The notes under the pieces are model-generated. The model was not told where the DNA came from and searched no databases. It worked only from the letters and a program-made list of their open reading frames with translations. A DNA stretch of 64,000 nucleotides from Microbacteriaceae bacterium PS02068 (GTDB lineage: Bacteria > Actinomycetota > Actinomycetes > Actinomycetales > Microbacteriaceae), in the NCBI GenBank assembly GCA_029959325.1, contig JASCPF010000011.1:1-64000 (forward strand), given 5' to 3'. Shown here piece by piece: positions 26,215 through 35,102 of this stretch; the first letter of the stretch is position 1; each line of letters begins with the position of its first letter. Both the position numbers and the translations under genes were made by a program.

Positions 26215-27510
26215 ATGAAGCTCACACAGAATGCCGGCCGTCCGGTCGTTGCTTTTGCTCTCGCGGGTGCCCTGGCGCTCGCTCTGTCCGCCTGCGGCAC
26301 ATCCGGATCATCCGGGTCGTCTGACTCTGCCAGCGCGTGGTCGCTGTCAGGGCAAGAGCCAACCATCCAAGGGTCGTTCGACGAGTGGAACAAGGCCAAC
26401 CCCGATGAGAAGGTCAAGGTCGAGTTCTTCCAGAACGATGCGTTCAAGACGAAGATCCGAACGGCGATCGGGTCGGGCGATGCTCCTACGCTGGTCTGGT
26501 CGTGGGGCGGTGGGCCGCTGAAGGCATATGCCGACGCAGGCAAGCTGACGCCACTGGACGACTCCCTCACGAAGGACATCTTCCCCGCGATCGCCGACAA
26601 TGGTCGGGTCGATGGAAAGCTGTACGCGGTTCCGAACACCACGGTGCAGCCGGTGCTCCTGTACTTCAACACCGAGGTGCTCGAATCGGCCGGGATCGAT
26701 GCGCAGCCTGAGACCTGGGATGAGCTTCTCGATGACGTCGCCACGCTGCGCGCCGAAGGGATCAACCCGATCTCGCTTGGCGGAGCCAGCAAGTGGCCGC
26801 AGCTGATGTGGCTGGAGTACCTCACCGACCGGATCGGCGGACCCGAGGTATTCAATGCGATCCAGAACAACGAGGCCGACGCATGGTCGGACCCGGCGGT
26901 GCTCGAAGCGCTGTCAATGATCCAGGACCTCGTCAAGGCAGGCGGCTTCGCCGACGGTTGGGAGTCGACCACGACCGACAACAGAGCAGACACCGCACTC
27001 GTGTACAGCGGCAAGGCGGCGATGATCCTTCAGGGCGCCTGGGTGTACGCGGACTTCCTCACAGCCGTCCCGGACAAGCTCAAGTCCGGCGGCATCACGT
27101 GGGGCAGCTTCCCCTCGGTGGATGGCGGTGTGGGCGATGCGAGCGCCGTCGTCGGCAACGCGTCGAACTACTGGTCCGTCTCATCTGACGCCACCGACGC
27201 CCAGCAGACGGCTGCCAAGTCGTACCTGGCCGGCGGCAACATGAACGAGGCCTACATCGACGGGCTCATCGCCGGTGGTGGCGTGCCTCCGGTGGTCGGC
27301 CTCGAAGACAAGCTGGCGGCCGTGGAGAATGGCAACTTCCTTGTTGACGTCTACACGATGTCGCGGGATGCATCCAGCTTCACGCTGTCGTGGGACCAGG
27401 CCATCGATCCCGCCGCAGCCAGCGACCTGCTGACCAACCTCGACAAGATCTTCCTCGGGCAGATCACGCCTGAGCAGTTCGCCACCGCGATGAACGCGAC
27501 GATCAAGTAG
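26215..27510 (+). CDS. Sugar ABC transporter substrate-binding lipoprotein
   Basis: 431 residues. Signal peptide with lipobox LSAC, then a Ser/Gly linker and a family-1 solute-binding fold (PTLVWSWGGGPLKAYADAGKLTPLDD; YAVPNTTVQPVLLYFNTEVLESAG). It captures a carbohydrate outside the membrane and delivers it to the two permeases encoded next. AGAAAGGAT lies upstream of the ATG. No ATPase gene is present, so a shared MsiK-type ATPase is assumed. Confidence 0.9.
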   Translation: MKLTQNAGRPVVAFALAGALALALSACGTSGSSGSSDSASAWSLSGQEPTIQGSFDEWNKANPDEKVKVEFFQNDAFKTKIRTAIGSGDAPTLVWSWGGGPLKAYADAGKLTPLDDSLTKDIFPAIADNGRVDGKLYAVPNTTVQPVLLYFNTEVLESAGIDAQPETWDELLDDVATLRAEGINPISLGGASKWPQLMWLEYLTDRIGGPEVFNAIQNNEADAWSDPAVLEALSMIQDLVKAGGFADGWESTTTDNRADTALVYSGKAAMILQGAWVYADFLTAVPDKLKSGGITWGSFPSVDGGVGDASAVVGNASNYWSVSSDATDAQQTAAKSYLAGGNMNEAYIDGLIAGGGVPPVVGLEDKLAAVENGNFLVDVYTMSRDASSFTLSWDQAIDPAAASDLLTNLDKIFLGQITPEQFATAMNATIK

Positions 27511-27524
27511 GACCTGTCCACACC

Positions 27525-28472
27525 ATGTCAACGACAGTGCACGCTTCGGCGTCGGCCGAGCAATCGGTCGACGCCGGGAGCGCCCCTCCTACGCAGCGCA
27601 AGCTCCACAAAGGCCCGAGCCTCTGGTACGCAGCACCAGCGCTGACGATGTTCTTCACCTTCGCTCTCGTCCCGCTCGTGGTCGTATTCGGCCTGAGCTT
27701 CACCAATTGGGACGGAATCTCGGAGATCACGTTCGCAGGATTCGACAACTGGATCTCCGCCTTGAGTGATCCTCAGACCTGGGAGTCGCTGCGGCTGACA
27801 CTTCTCGTGATGGCGCTCAGCTGGGTGATCCAGACCCCGATCGCCATTCTGCTCGGCGTGTTCACGTCAGGCAAGCAGAAGTATCGAGCGGTCTTCGCGG
27901 TGCTGTACTTCGTGCCGTTGCTCATCTCGGCGGCCGCGATCGCGATCTCCTGGAAGGCGCTGCTGGATCCGAACTTCGGTTTCGGCGCGTCCACCGGCAT
28001 CCCGTGGCTCTCCTACAACTGGCTCGGCGATCCGAACACGGCGATCTATGTCGTCATCGTGGTGATCGCCTGGCAGTTCGTCCCCTTCCACGCCCTTCTC
28101 TATCAAGGCGGGGTGCAACAGATACCCGCGACCATTTACGAAGCCGCGACCATCGACGGAGCCGGCCGGATGCAGCAGTTCTTCAACATCACTCTGCCCC
28201 AGCTTCGCAACACAATCATCACGTCGACGACATTGATGCTGGTGGGTTCGCTCACCTACTTCGATATCGTCTTCGTCCTCACCGCCGGTGGGCCTGGAAC
28301 CTCGACACGCATTCTCCCACTGGAGATGTACTTCGAGGGGTTCCAGAGCTACAACATGGGCGTGGCAAGTGTGCTCGCAATGATCCTGGTGGTCCTCGGG
28401 CTGGCCCTCTCCCTCGGGCTGACGCGGTTCTCCGGGTTCACGAAGATGTCAAGCGATCTGGAAGGTGCATGA
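27525..28472 (+). CDS. Sugar ABC transporter permease (MalF/UgpA type)
   Basis: 315-residue inner-membrane permease with six predicted helices after a 35-residue cytoplasmic N-terminus. The ATPase-contact loop is IYEAATIDGAGRMQQF, the EAA motif. It starts 14 bp after the binding-protein gene and overlaps the next permease by ATGA. CUT1-family pattern, implying di- or oligosaccharide import. Confidence 0.9.
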   Translation: MSTTVHASASAEQSVDAGSAPPTQRKLHKGPSLWYAAPALTMFFTFALVPLVVVFGLSFTNWDGISEITFAGFDNWISALSDPQTWESLRLTLLVMALSWVIQTPIAILLGVFTSGKQKYRAVFAVLYFVPLLISAAAIAISWKALLDPNFGFGASTGIPWLSYNWLGDPNTAIYVVIVVIAWQFVPFHALLYQGGVQQIPATIYEAATIDGAGRMQQFFNITLPQLRNTIITSTTLMLVGSLTYFDIVFVLTAGGPGTSTRILPLEMYFEGFQSYNMGVASVLAMILVVLGLALSLGLTRFSGFTKMSSDLEGA

Positions 28473-29356
28473 TGGCCACCGAAGCTGTCGTTCTTGGGCG
28501 GTCGACCAGGCGCTCCGGCCCACCCCGCACCAAGCGTCTACGTCCGAATGTGGGCGGGCTGATCGGTGGAATCTTATGGCTCCTGTTCGCCGTCGTGCCT
28601 ATCTACTACGTCCTCATCACGAGTGTGAAGACGCAGGAGAACTTCTTCGATGGGAGTGCGCTGCTGCCGCCAGCGGATCCCACGCTCGACAACTACCTGA
28701 TGGTCTTGCAGAACGACTTCTTCACATACTTCGCGAACAGCGTCATCGTCACGGTGGTGACAGTCGTCGTCTCGGTCGCGTTCGCACTCATGGCCGCCTA
28801 TGCCATCGTTCGCGGCTCGCAAGCCAGCCGGTGGCTCCGCGGAACGTTCTCGATCTTCCTGTTGGGCCTGGCGATTCCTCTGCAGGCAGTCATCATCCCG
28901 ATCTACCTGATGATCACGCGAGCGGGGCTGTACGACACCCTCATCGCGCTGATCCTGCCGTCGGTGGCATTCTCGCTTCCGCTCTCGATCATCATTCTCG
29001 TGAACTTCCTCCGCGACATCCCGGGAGAGTTGTTTGAGGCCATGCGCGTCGACGGCGCGGGAGACTGGCGGACGCTCACGACACTGGTGCTGCCGCTCGC
29101 GAAACCGGCGCTCACCACGGTGGCGATCTACAACGGGCTCAGCGTCTGGAACGGTTTCATCTTCCCTTTGGTGCTGACCCAGAGCCCGGAGAATCGAGTG
29201 CTCCCCCTGGCGCTGTGGACCTTCCAAGGCGAGTTCACCGCAAACGTCCCTGCGGTGCTCGCCGCCGTCGTCCTCTCGACGCTCCCCATCCTTGCGTTGT
29301 ACATCTTTGGGCGACGCCAGCTTCTCGCGGGCTTGACGGCGGGCTTCGGAAAGTGA
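28469..29356 (+). CDS. Sugar ABC transporter permease (MalG/UgpE type)
   Basis: 295-residue partner permease, six predicted helices, with EAA loop LFEAMRVDGAGDWRTL. The ATG overlaps the previous stop (ATGA); a second ATG follows at once. Together with the upstream permease and lipoprotein it completes the membrane part of a CUT1 importer. Confidence 0.9.
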   Translation: MMATEAVVLGRSTRRSGPPRTKRLRPNVGGLIGGILWLLFAVVPIYYVLITSVKTQENFFDGSALLPPADPTLDNYLMVLQNDFFTYFANSVIVTVVTVVVSVAFALMAAYAIVRGSQASRWLRGTFSIFLLGLAIPLQAVIIPIYLMITRAGLYDTLIALILPSVAFSLPLSIIILVNFLRDIPGELFEAMRVDGAGDWRTLTTLVLPLAKPALTTVAIYNGLSVWNGFIFPLVLTQSPENRVLPLALWTFQGEFTANVPAVLAAVVLSTLPILALYIFGRRQLLAGLTAGFGK

Positions 29357-29414
29357 CGCTCCTCGCCGTGGGGCGCGGCGCCGATCCGTGGTCGACTCTG
29401 ACCTTGGAGCCCCT

Positions 29415-31151
29415 GTGACCCATGTCTACGAACAGAACGTCACGGCGGTGATGCGCGATGGCGTGTCACTGGTCGGGGATGTCTGGCGCCCGTCGGAGGG
29501 TCAGACTGCGACTCTGCTCATGCGAACTCCGTATGACAGGCGACAGACCTCGTTCTTCGGCGGTGTGAACTCGCCGATCCCCTCCATCATCGCGTTCGTC
29601 AACGCGGGCTACGCGGTCATGCTGCAGGATGTGCGCGGGACGGGAGGGTCAGAGGGGGTCTTCGAACCGAAGATCAACGAGGTCGCCGACGGCCAGGACA
29701 CTGTCGCCTGGATCCTCGACCAGCCGTGGTCTGACGGATCGGTGGCGATGTACGGACCGTCCTATATGGGCATGGCGCAGTGGGCTCTGGCCATGACCCA
29801 GACTCCTGGGCTCCGGGCCATCGCTCCAACGGAAGCGGCAACGGACTGGTATTCGAACCTGTGGTACTCCCAGGGCGGGGCCATGTCACTGAGCCTGAAC
29901 ACGCTGTGGAACGCGCAGACCTACTCCTCGCAGGAGCAACGGAGCCTCGCACGCGGAGAGACGCAGGATCCGTCCGCTCTGACACGCATCGCCGCTCACC
30001 TGGCGGACCCGCTCTCGATGAACGACGCGACACCCCTTGCCGAGCTGCCGGTGCACGGCACGGGGCGGTGGTTCGATGACTGGATCGCCCACCCTGAGTT
30101 CGACACATACTGGCAGAGCCAAGACTGGTCCGACGCGAACCACATGTCCGCGGTCACCGTTCCTGTGCTCTCGATCGGTGGATGGTACGACCTGAAGATC
30201 AATGGGACGGTCGAGGGTTTTCTCGGCGTGCGCAACACAGGGGGGTCAGCTGAGGCGCGCGAACTGTCTCGGTTGCTGATCGGGCCTTGGGATCACGCAA
30301 CATACACCGGGCAGTACGCCGACCGCCACTTCGGACCGGCCGCGGAGACCGACATCGCCGTCGAACACATCAGCTTCTTCGACGAGCATCTGCGCGGTCA
30401 GTCTCCTGCGACGCCGACGCCGCGCGTGCGGATCTTCGTGATGGGCATCGACGAGTGGCGCGACGAGGCCGACTGGCCGCTCCCGGACACGACGTACACC
30501 GACTACTTCCTCGACAGTCCCATGTCGGCCGCCACCCGTCACGGCGGTGGTTCGTTGCAGCGCACGGCTCCGTCGTTCGAAGGGCTCGACGAGATCGAAT
30601 ACGACCCTCGAGACCCCGTCCCGACGGCCGGTGGAGCACTCCTTCCGGCGATGCCGGGGCTGTTTGGACCTGTCGACCAGGCGATCGTGGACGAGCGCGA
30701 GGACGTGCTGTGCTACGTGACGGACGTCTTTGAGACGCCGCTGGAGGTCACCGGTCACGTAGAGCTGAGGGCGTTCGTGTCTTCCAGTGCTGTCGATACT
30801 GACGTCACCGCGAAGCTCGTAGACGTGTTCCCGGATGGACGCGCCATCAATCTGTGCGATGGGATCCTACGCCTGCGCTACCGGAACGGTCTGTCGACGC
30901 CCGAACTCCTCGAGCCTGACCAGGTCTACGAGGTGAGCATCGCGTTGGGCGTCACGTCCAACGTATTCCTCCCCGGACATCGGCTCCGCCTCGACGTCTC
31001 GAGCAGCAACTTTCCTCGCTTCGACCGGAACACCAATACGGGCGGACTCATCGCGCACGAGGCGATCGATGATTCTCTGGTTGCCACCAACCGCGTGCAT
31101 CACGGTCCGGCCCATCCGACTCGATTGATCTTGCCGGTCGTCGAGCGCTGA
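29415..31151 (+). CDS. CocE/NonD family hydrolase (X-Pro dipeptidyl-peptidase-like esterase)
   Basis: 578-residue serine hydrolase. The alpha/beta domain has RTPYDRR, LQDVRGTGGSEG and the nucleophile elbow YGPSYMGMAQW; acid and base lie in a central GGWYDLKINGT and LLIGPWDHA. A C-terminal jelly-roll domain (GHVELRAFVSSSAVDTDVTAKLVDVFPDG) is typical of the family. The GTG at 29415 has TTGGAG 5 nt upstream. It follows the sugar permeases, so it may remove ester groups from the imported sugar rather than act as a peptidase. Confidence 0.82.
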   Translation: MTHVYEQNVTAVMRDGVSLVGDVWRPSEGQTATLLMRTPYDRRQTSFFGGVNSPIPSIIAFVNAGYAVMLQDVRGTGGSEGVFEPKINEVADGQDTVAWILDQPWSDGSVAMYGPSYMGMAQWALAMTQTPGLRAIAPTEAATDWYSNLWYSQGGAMSLSLNTLWNAQTYSSQEQRSLARGETQDPSALTRIAAHLADPLSMNDATPLAELPVHGTGRWFDDWIAHPEFDTYWQSQDWSDANHMSAVTVPVLSIGGWYDLKINGTVEGFLGVRNTGGSAEARELSRLLIGPWDHATYTGQYADRHFGPAAETDIAVEHISFFDEHLRGQSPATPTPRVRIFVMGIDEWRDEADWPLPDTTYTDYFLDSPMSAATRHGGGSLQRTAPSFEGLDEIEYDPRDPVPTAGGALLPAMPGLFGPVDQAIVDEREDVLCYVTDVFETPLEVTGHVELRAFVSSSAVDTDVTAKLVDVFPDGRAINLCDGILRLRYRNGLSTPELLEPDQVYEVSIALGVTSNVFLPGHRLRLDVSSSNFPRFDRNTNTGGLIAHEAIDDSLVATNRVHHGPAHPTRLILPVVER

Positions 31152-31202
31152 TCCTTGTGGGCGCGCGGTGGCTTCATGCCCCAGTCCGTCGAGCGCACGA
31201 CA

Positions 31203-31220
31203 GCGGGGGCGCGCCCCCGC
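31203..31220. terminator. GCGGGGGCG/CGCCCCCGC hairpin between convergent genes
   Basis: Perfect 18-bp palindrome between the convergent CocE and AroE-like genes. Possible bidirectional terminator; there is no loop unless the central bases open. Confidence 0.4.
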
Positions 31221-31221
31221 G

Positions 31222-32037
31222 TCAGCTCGCGCGGGAGTGGAGTGAGGCCCGCGCGACCTGCTCGGGCGTGGGCGTCACGCCGGTGTAGCGGGCGAACTGG
31301 CTCGCGGCCTGCAGGGCGATGACTTCCGCACCCGTGATGACCTTCTTCCCGGCGGTACGCCCCGCGAGGATCAGCGGCGTCTCGGCGGGAAACGCCACGA
31401 CGTCGAAGACAGTGTCGGCGGCGTCGATGTGGGCGGCACTGAACGCGAGCGCGTCGGCATCCGATCCGTTCATGCCCAGCGGCGTCACGTTGACGATGAC
31501 CGCCGCTCCCGGCTCGGGATCTTCGGGCGTCCAGACGTACCCATAGGCATCCGCCAGCGTCGTGCCCGCCTCGGGATTGCGGGCGACGACCGTGAGGTCA
31601 GTGAACCCGGCTCCGCGGAAGGCGGCGACGACGGCCTTGGCCATGCCGCCCGAGCCGCGCACGAGAACGGACGCAGCGGGGTCGAGCTCGTGGCTCGCGA
31701 TGAGGGCGGCGATGGCCTCGTAGTCGGTGTTCGAGGCGGTCAGGCGACCGTTGTCGTTGACGATCGTGTTGACCGATCCGATCGCGGCCGCCGATGGTTC
31801 GATGTGGTCCACAAGCGGGATGACGGCCTCTTTGAAGGGCATCGACACCGAGCAGCCGCGGATGCCGAGGGCGCGGACCCCACCGATCGCCGCAGCGATG
31901 TCGGTGGTCGTGAACGCCTTGTAGATGAAGTCGAGGCCCAGTTCGGCGTAGAGGTAGTTGTGGAAGCGCGTGCCGATGTTGGACGGCCGCGCGGCCAACG
32001 AGATGCACAGCGTGGTGTCTTTGCTCAGTTCGGTCAT
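31222..32037 (-). CDS. Shikimate 5-dehydrogenase-like oxidoreductase
   Basis: 271 residues. The N-terminal substrate domain includes SVSMPFKEAVIPLVD (catalytic Lys); the NADP domain has VRGSGGMAKAVVAAF and VVARNPE. The family converts 3-dehydroshikimate to shikimate. The usual Ser pair near the N-terminus reads CISLAARPSNIGTRFHN, which differs from housekeeping AroE (S.SP..HN), so a related quinate/shikimate or amino-shikimate role is possible. It forms a separate unit 57 bp downstream of the MFS gene. Confidence 0.75.
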   Translation of the reverse strand: MTELSKDTTLCISLAARPSNIGTRFHNYLYAELGLDFIYKAFTTTDIAAAIGGVRALGIRGCSVSMPFKEAVIPLVDHIEPSAAAIGSVNTIVNDNGRLTASNTDYEAIAALIASHELDPAASVLVRGSGGMAKAVVAAFRGAGFTDLTVVARNPEAGTTLADAYGYVWTPEDPEPGAAVIVNVTPLGMNGSDADALAFSAAHIDAADTVFDVVAFPAETPLILAGRTAGKKVITGAEVIALQAASQFARYTGVTPTPEQVARASLHSRAS

Positions 32038-32094
32038 ACCTTGATCTTCCTCCCTCTCGTGCACCGCCCGCGCCCCGCTCCCCCGAAACGACGA

Positions 32095-33591
32095 CTAGTG
32101 TCCGCTGTCCTGGCCGATGCCGGGGCGGCCGGGGATGACCGCAGCGAGGAGCGCGGCGATCAGCGCCGCCACGGCACCGATGGAGAGGGAGATGATGAAC
32201 CCCGGAATCGTCGGGATGGTGTGGCCGGCGATCTGCTGCGTGAACTGGGCCAGGACGACACCGATGATCGCGGCAGAGATGGTGCTGCCCAACGAGCGCA
32301 TGAGCGAATTGAAGCCGTTTGCCGCAGCCTTCTCATTGGCGGGAACGGAGCTCATGATCAATGCGGGCATGGAACCGAAGGCGAGGCCGATGCCGACGCC
32401 GACGATCGCGCCACCCACCACGTAGCTTGCTCCGGTCCAGACCAGCAACGTGGCATCCGCCGGTCCGGCGGGCCGATTGCCGAGCGTGGCGAGGATGATC
32501 GCGATCGCGGCATAGCCGATCGCGACCGTGATGCCGGCGACGGTGAGAGTGACCTTCGGGCCGCGTGTGCGGGAGAGGGATGCCCCGAACTTCGACACCG
32601 CCGCCATCGCGATGCCCATGGGAACCATGCACAGCCCCATTCCCAAGAGCGGCAGGCCGAGGCCGAAGCCGAGTTCGACCGGAAACTGCAGCACCTGCGG
32701 GATGATCAGGTTCAGCGCGTACATCGAGAAGCCGACGAGGATCGACGCGAGATTCGTCAGCAGCACGACCGGCCGTGCGGTCGTGCGCAGGTCGACCAAG
32801 GGGTGCGGCCGGGTCGTCTCGTACCAGCCCCAGAGCACCAGGACGACCACGCCGACCACGAACCCGCCGATGGTCGGCGCCGATCCCCACCCCCACTCGG
32901 CGCCCTTCGAAATCGCGAGGAGCAGGGCGACGAGGCCGACCGCGAGGCCGACCGTGCCGACGTAGTCGAAGCCGTGATTGTGGCTCTTCGGATCGTGCAC
33001 CGGGATGAAGAAGACGATCGCGACCAAGGCGAGGATGCCGGCGGCGGCGATGACCCAGAACAGCACCCGCCAGCTCGCGTACTGCGAGATCGCGGCCGAG
33101 AACGGCAGCCCGAGGGCACCGCCGATGCCGAGCGACGAGCTCATCAACGCGACGGCAGACCCCGACTTCTCCCGCGGCAGCACATCGTGCAGCAGCGAGA
33201 TCCCGAGCGGGATCATTCCCGTCCCGAGCCCCTGCAGCCCGCGCCCGATGATCATCGGGAGGAGGTCCACCGAGAGTGCGCACACGATCGATCCGACGAT
33301 GAAGGGCACCAGTGCGACGAGGAGCATCTTCTTCTTGCCGTAGAGATCGCCGAGGCGGCCGATGACCGGCGTGGCGATTGCGCCGACCAGCAGCGTGATC
33401 GTGATGATCCACGACGCGTTCGACGCGTCGGTGTGGAAGATCTCGGGCAGCTGATTGATGATCGGGACCACGAGGGTCTGGGCGAGCGACACGACGATGC
33501 CGGTCGCGGCGAGCGTGGCCACCACGGGACCGGTGCGGTGACCGGGCTCGAGCCGGTCGATCAGTGTCTCTTCGACGTCAGTGACTGTCAT
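32095..33591 (-). CDS. MFS transporter, DHA2 (14-helix drug efflux) type
   Basis: About 498 residues with 14 predicted helices. Motifs include GRLGDLYGKKKMLL (loop 2-3) and LQGLGTGMIPLGISLLHDVLP (motif C region). The start is either ATG 33591 (MTVTDVEE) or ATG 33603 (MGYRMTV). Divergent from a MarR gene with a perfect palindrome between them. Probably exports a toxic or self-made compound that relieves MarR repression. Confidence 0.82.
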   Translation of the reverse strand: MTVTDVEETLIDRLEPGHRTGPVVATLAATGIVVSLAQTLVVPIINQLPEIFHTDASNASWIITITLLVGAIATPVIGRLGDLYGKKKMLLVALVPFIVGSIVCALSVDLLPMIIGRGLQGLGTGMIPLGISLLHDVLPREKSGSAVALMSSSLGIGGALGLPFSAAISQYASWRVLFWVIAAAGILALVAIVFFIPVHDPKSHNHGFDYVGTVGLAVGLVALLLAISKGAEWGWGSAPTIGGFVVGVVVLVLWGWYETTRPHPLVDLRTTARPVVLLTNLASILVGFSMYALNLIIPQVLQFPVELGFGLGLPLLGMGLCMVPMGIAMAAVSKFGASLSRTRGPKVTLTVAGITVAIGYAAIAIILATLGNRPAGPADATLLVWTGASYVVGGAIVGVGIGLAFGSMPALIMSSVPANEKAAANGFNSLMRSLGSTISAAIIGVVLAQFTQQIAGHTIPTIPGFIISLSIGAVAALIAALLAAVIPGRPGIGQDSGH

Positions 33592-33621
33592 GCGATATCC
33601 CATCGATCTCGAAAGGTTGAG

Positions 33622-33636
33622 TATGTAACTTACATA
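33622..33636. promoter_or_regulatory. MarR operator TATGTAA-C-TTACATA
   Basis: Perfect 7-1-7 palindrome in the divergent promoter between the DHA2 exporter and its MarR gene, with a further TATGTAG half-site about 10 bp on. AT-rich against the local background. Confidence 0.65.
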
Positions 33637-33691
33637 AGAACGATATGTAGAATACACGAACAACGTGTTTGTCATACCCAGGAGGACGCGC

Positions 33692-34168
33692 GTGACCAAG
33701 AAGCAGACGTCGGAAGGTGACCCCGCGCGGCGACTGGCGGGGATGTTCGCAGAGTTCGACCGCCATTCCCGCGCGCTGGCGCAGCGGGCGACCCTGGGGA
33801 CGGCCGACATGCGCATGCTCTGGCTGCTCGCCGATGGCGAGGCCCGGACGCTGCGACAGATCGCGCACGACCTCAACCTCGAGCAGTCCACCGTCAACCG
33901 CCAAGTCAATGGCGCCGTGGCCAGCGGCATCATCGGGAGGGCGCGGGAGGGAATGTCAGGTCCCTACCTGTTCACCGCGACCGCGCAGGGTCGTCGCGAG
34001 TTCGAACGCAACCTCAACGCCTCACAGGCCGCCTACCGCCAGGCCTTGGCTTCGCTCGGCGACGACGCGCCGCGCTTTCTCGAGCTCATGCGGCAGTTCG
34101 TCGACACCTATCGTCACGCGGTGGAGGGTGCCGAGGATGCCTCGACAGGAACGACAAAGCCCTGGTGA
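33692..34168 (+). CDS. MarR family transcriptional regulator
   Basis: 158-residue winged-helix protein: RTLRQIAHDLNLEQSTVNRQVNGAVASGIIGRAREG. GTG start with CCAGGAGG 7-8 nt upstream. It likely represses the divergent exporter and itself through the TATGTAACTTACATA site. Its stop lies inside the first arm of a terminator. Confidence 0.85.
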   Translation: MTKKQTSEGDPARRLAGMFAEFDRHSRALAQRATLGTADMRMLWLLADGEARTLRQIAHDLNLEQSTVNRQVNGAVASGIIGRAREGMSGPYLFTATAQGRREFERNLNASQAAYRQALASLGDDAPRFLELMRQFVDTYRHAVEGAEDASTGTTKPW

Positions 34169-34190
34169 GGGATGATCCTCACCAGGGCTT
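34157..34190. terminator. Bidirectional terminator AAGCCCTGGTGAGG
   Basis: Perfect 14-bp stem with a 6-nt loop, containing the marR stop and facing the convergent enoyl-CoA hydratase gene. The same stem recurs with small changes at 40808-40841 and 46659-46695. Confidence 0.75.
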
Positions 34191-34226
34191 CGCCCGGTCG
34201 TCAGGCGATCGGGCGCGCCATCCGCC

Positions 34227-35057
34227 TCAGACCGAGGCGTTCGCTTCGCCGATGTAGCGACCCATGTCGTACTCGATGTCGAGGCCGTGCTGCTGCCCGA
34301 GCGCGCCGAGAGCCACAGCGCGGGCGTAGAAGCCGGGGCTCGTGAGGGTTCCGACGAACTCCTCATATGCCGCGACGACGTCGGCGTCCGGCGGCAGGCT
34401 GGCCCGGTTCACCTGGCTCTTCGCGATCGCGATCGCGTTCGGGTCGAACGAGGCGAGTCTGCTCACGGTGGCATCCACGAACGCGTCGAGCTCGGCATCG
34501 GGCAGGGCCCGGGTGACCCAGCCCCACCGCTCGGCCGTGGCGGCGTCGTAGTCGGCGCTGCCGAGGATTGCCTCGAGGGCGCGGTCGCGACCGATGGCGC
34601 GGGTGAGACGCTCGGATCCACCACCTCCGGGGACGATGCCGAGGCCGACCTCGGGCTGGCCGAAGAACGCCTTCTCGAGGCTGGCGTAACGCAGGTCGGC
34701 CGCCATGGCGAGCTCGTTGCCGGCGCCGCGAGCGCGACCACGGATGACGGCGATGCTCACGAACGATGACGTGCTGAGTCGGATGACGGCATCCGACCAG
34801 ACCGGCAGGTCGCCCTCGTTCTCGGGCTGCGGCAGCTCGGCCGAGGCGGCACCGTCGAAGTGGTTGAAGTAGAAGTCGTCGAGGTCGCTTTCGAACGTGA
34901 CGACCTGGATGTCGGGGTCGGCGTCGAGTTCACCGATGATGCGGTGCAGCGCGACCACGGTCTCGGGGATCACGAGGTTGACGGGCGGGTTGGAGAAGCG
35001 GACGCGCGCGGTGCGCGGGCTGGTGCGCTCGAGCGTGACGGTGCTGGTTTCTGACAT
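34227..35057 (-). CDS. Enoyl-CoA hydratase/isomerase family protein
   Basis: 276-residue crotonase-fold protein: FSNPPVNLVIPETV, the oxyanion-hole region RGRARGAGNELAMAADLRYAS, and PEVGLGIVPGGGGSERLTRAIG. The helix after GIVPGGGG carries none of the Glu-rich pattern of strict hydratases, so isomerase or another CoA chemistry is possible. It follows the enone reductase gene by 45 bp under the same TetR-linked promoter. Confidence 0.8.
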   Translation of the reverse strand: MSETSTVTLERTSPRTARVRFSNPPVNLVIPETVVALHRIIGELDADPDIQVVTFESDLDDFYFNHFDGAASAELPQPENEGDLPVWSDAVIRLSTSSFVSIAVIRGRARGAGNELAMAADLRYASLEKAFFGQPEVGLGIVPGGGGSERLTRAIGRDRALEAILGSADYDAATAERWGWVTRALPDAELDAFVDATVSRLASFDPNAIAIAKSQVNRASLPPDADVVAAYEEFVGTLTSPGFYARAVALGALGQQHGLDIEYDMGRYIGEANASV

Positions 35058-35102
35058 GGTGTGTCTCCTGGGTTTCTGTATGGGTCGATTGGTGAGCGGG
35101 TT

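Noticed and set aside
31429-33720. 763-residue plus-strand frame over the shikimate dehydrogenase and MFS genes
   Set aside because: Composition is Asp/Arg/Glu/Gly-rich with no domain; it lies opposite two well-defined genes.
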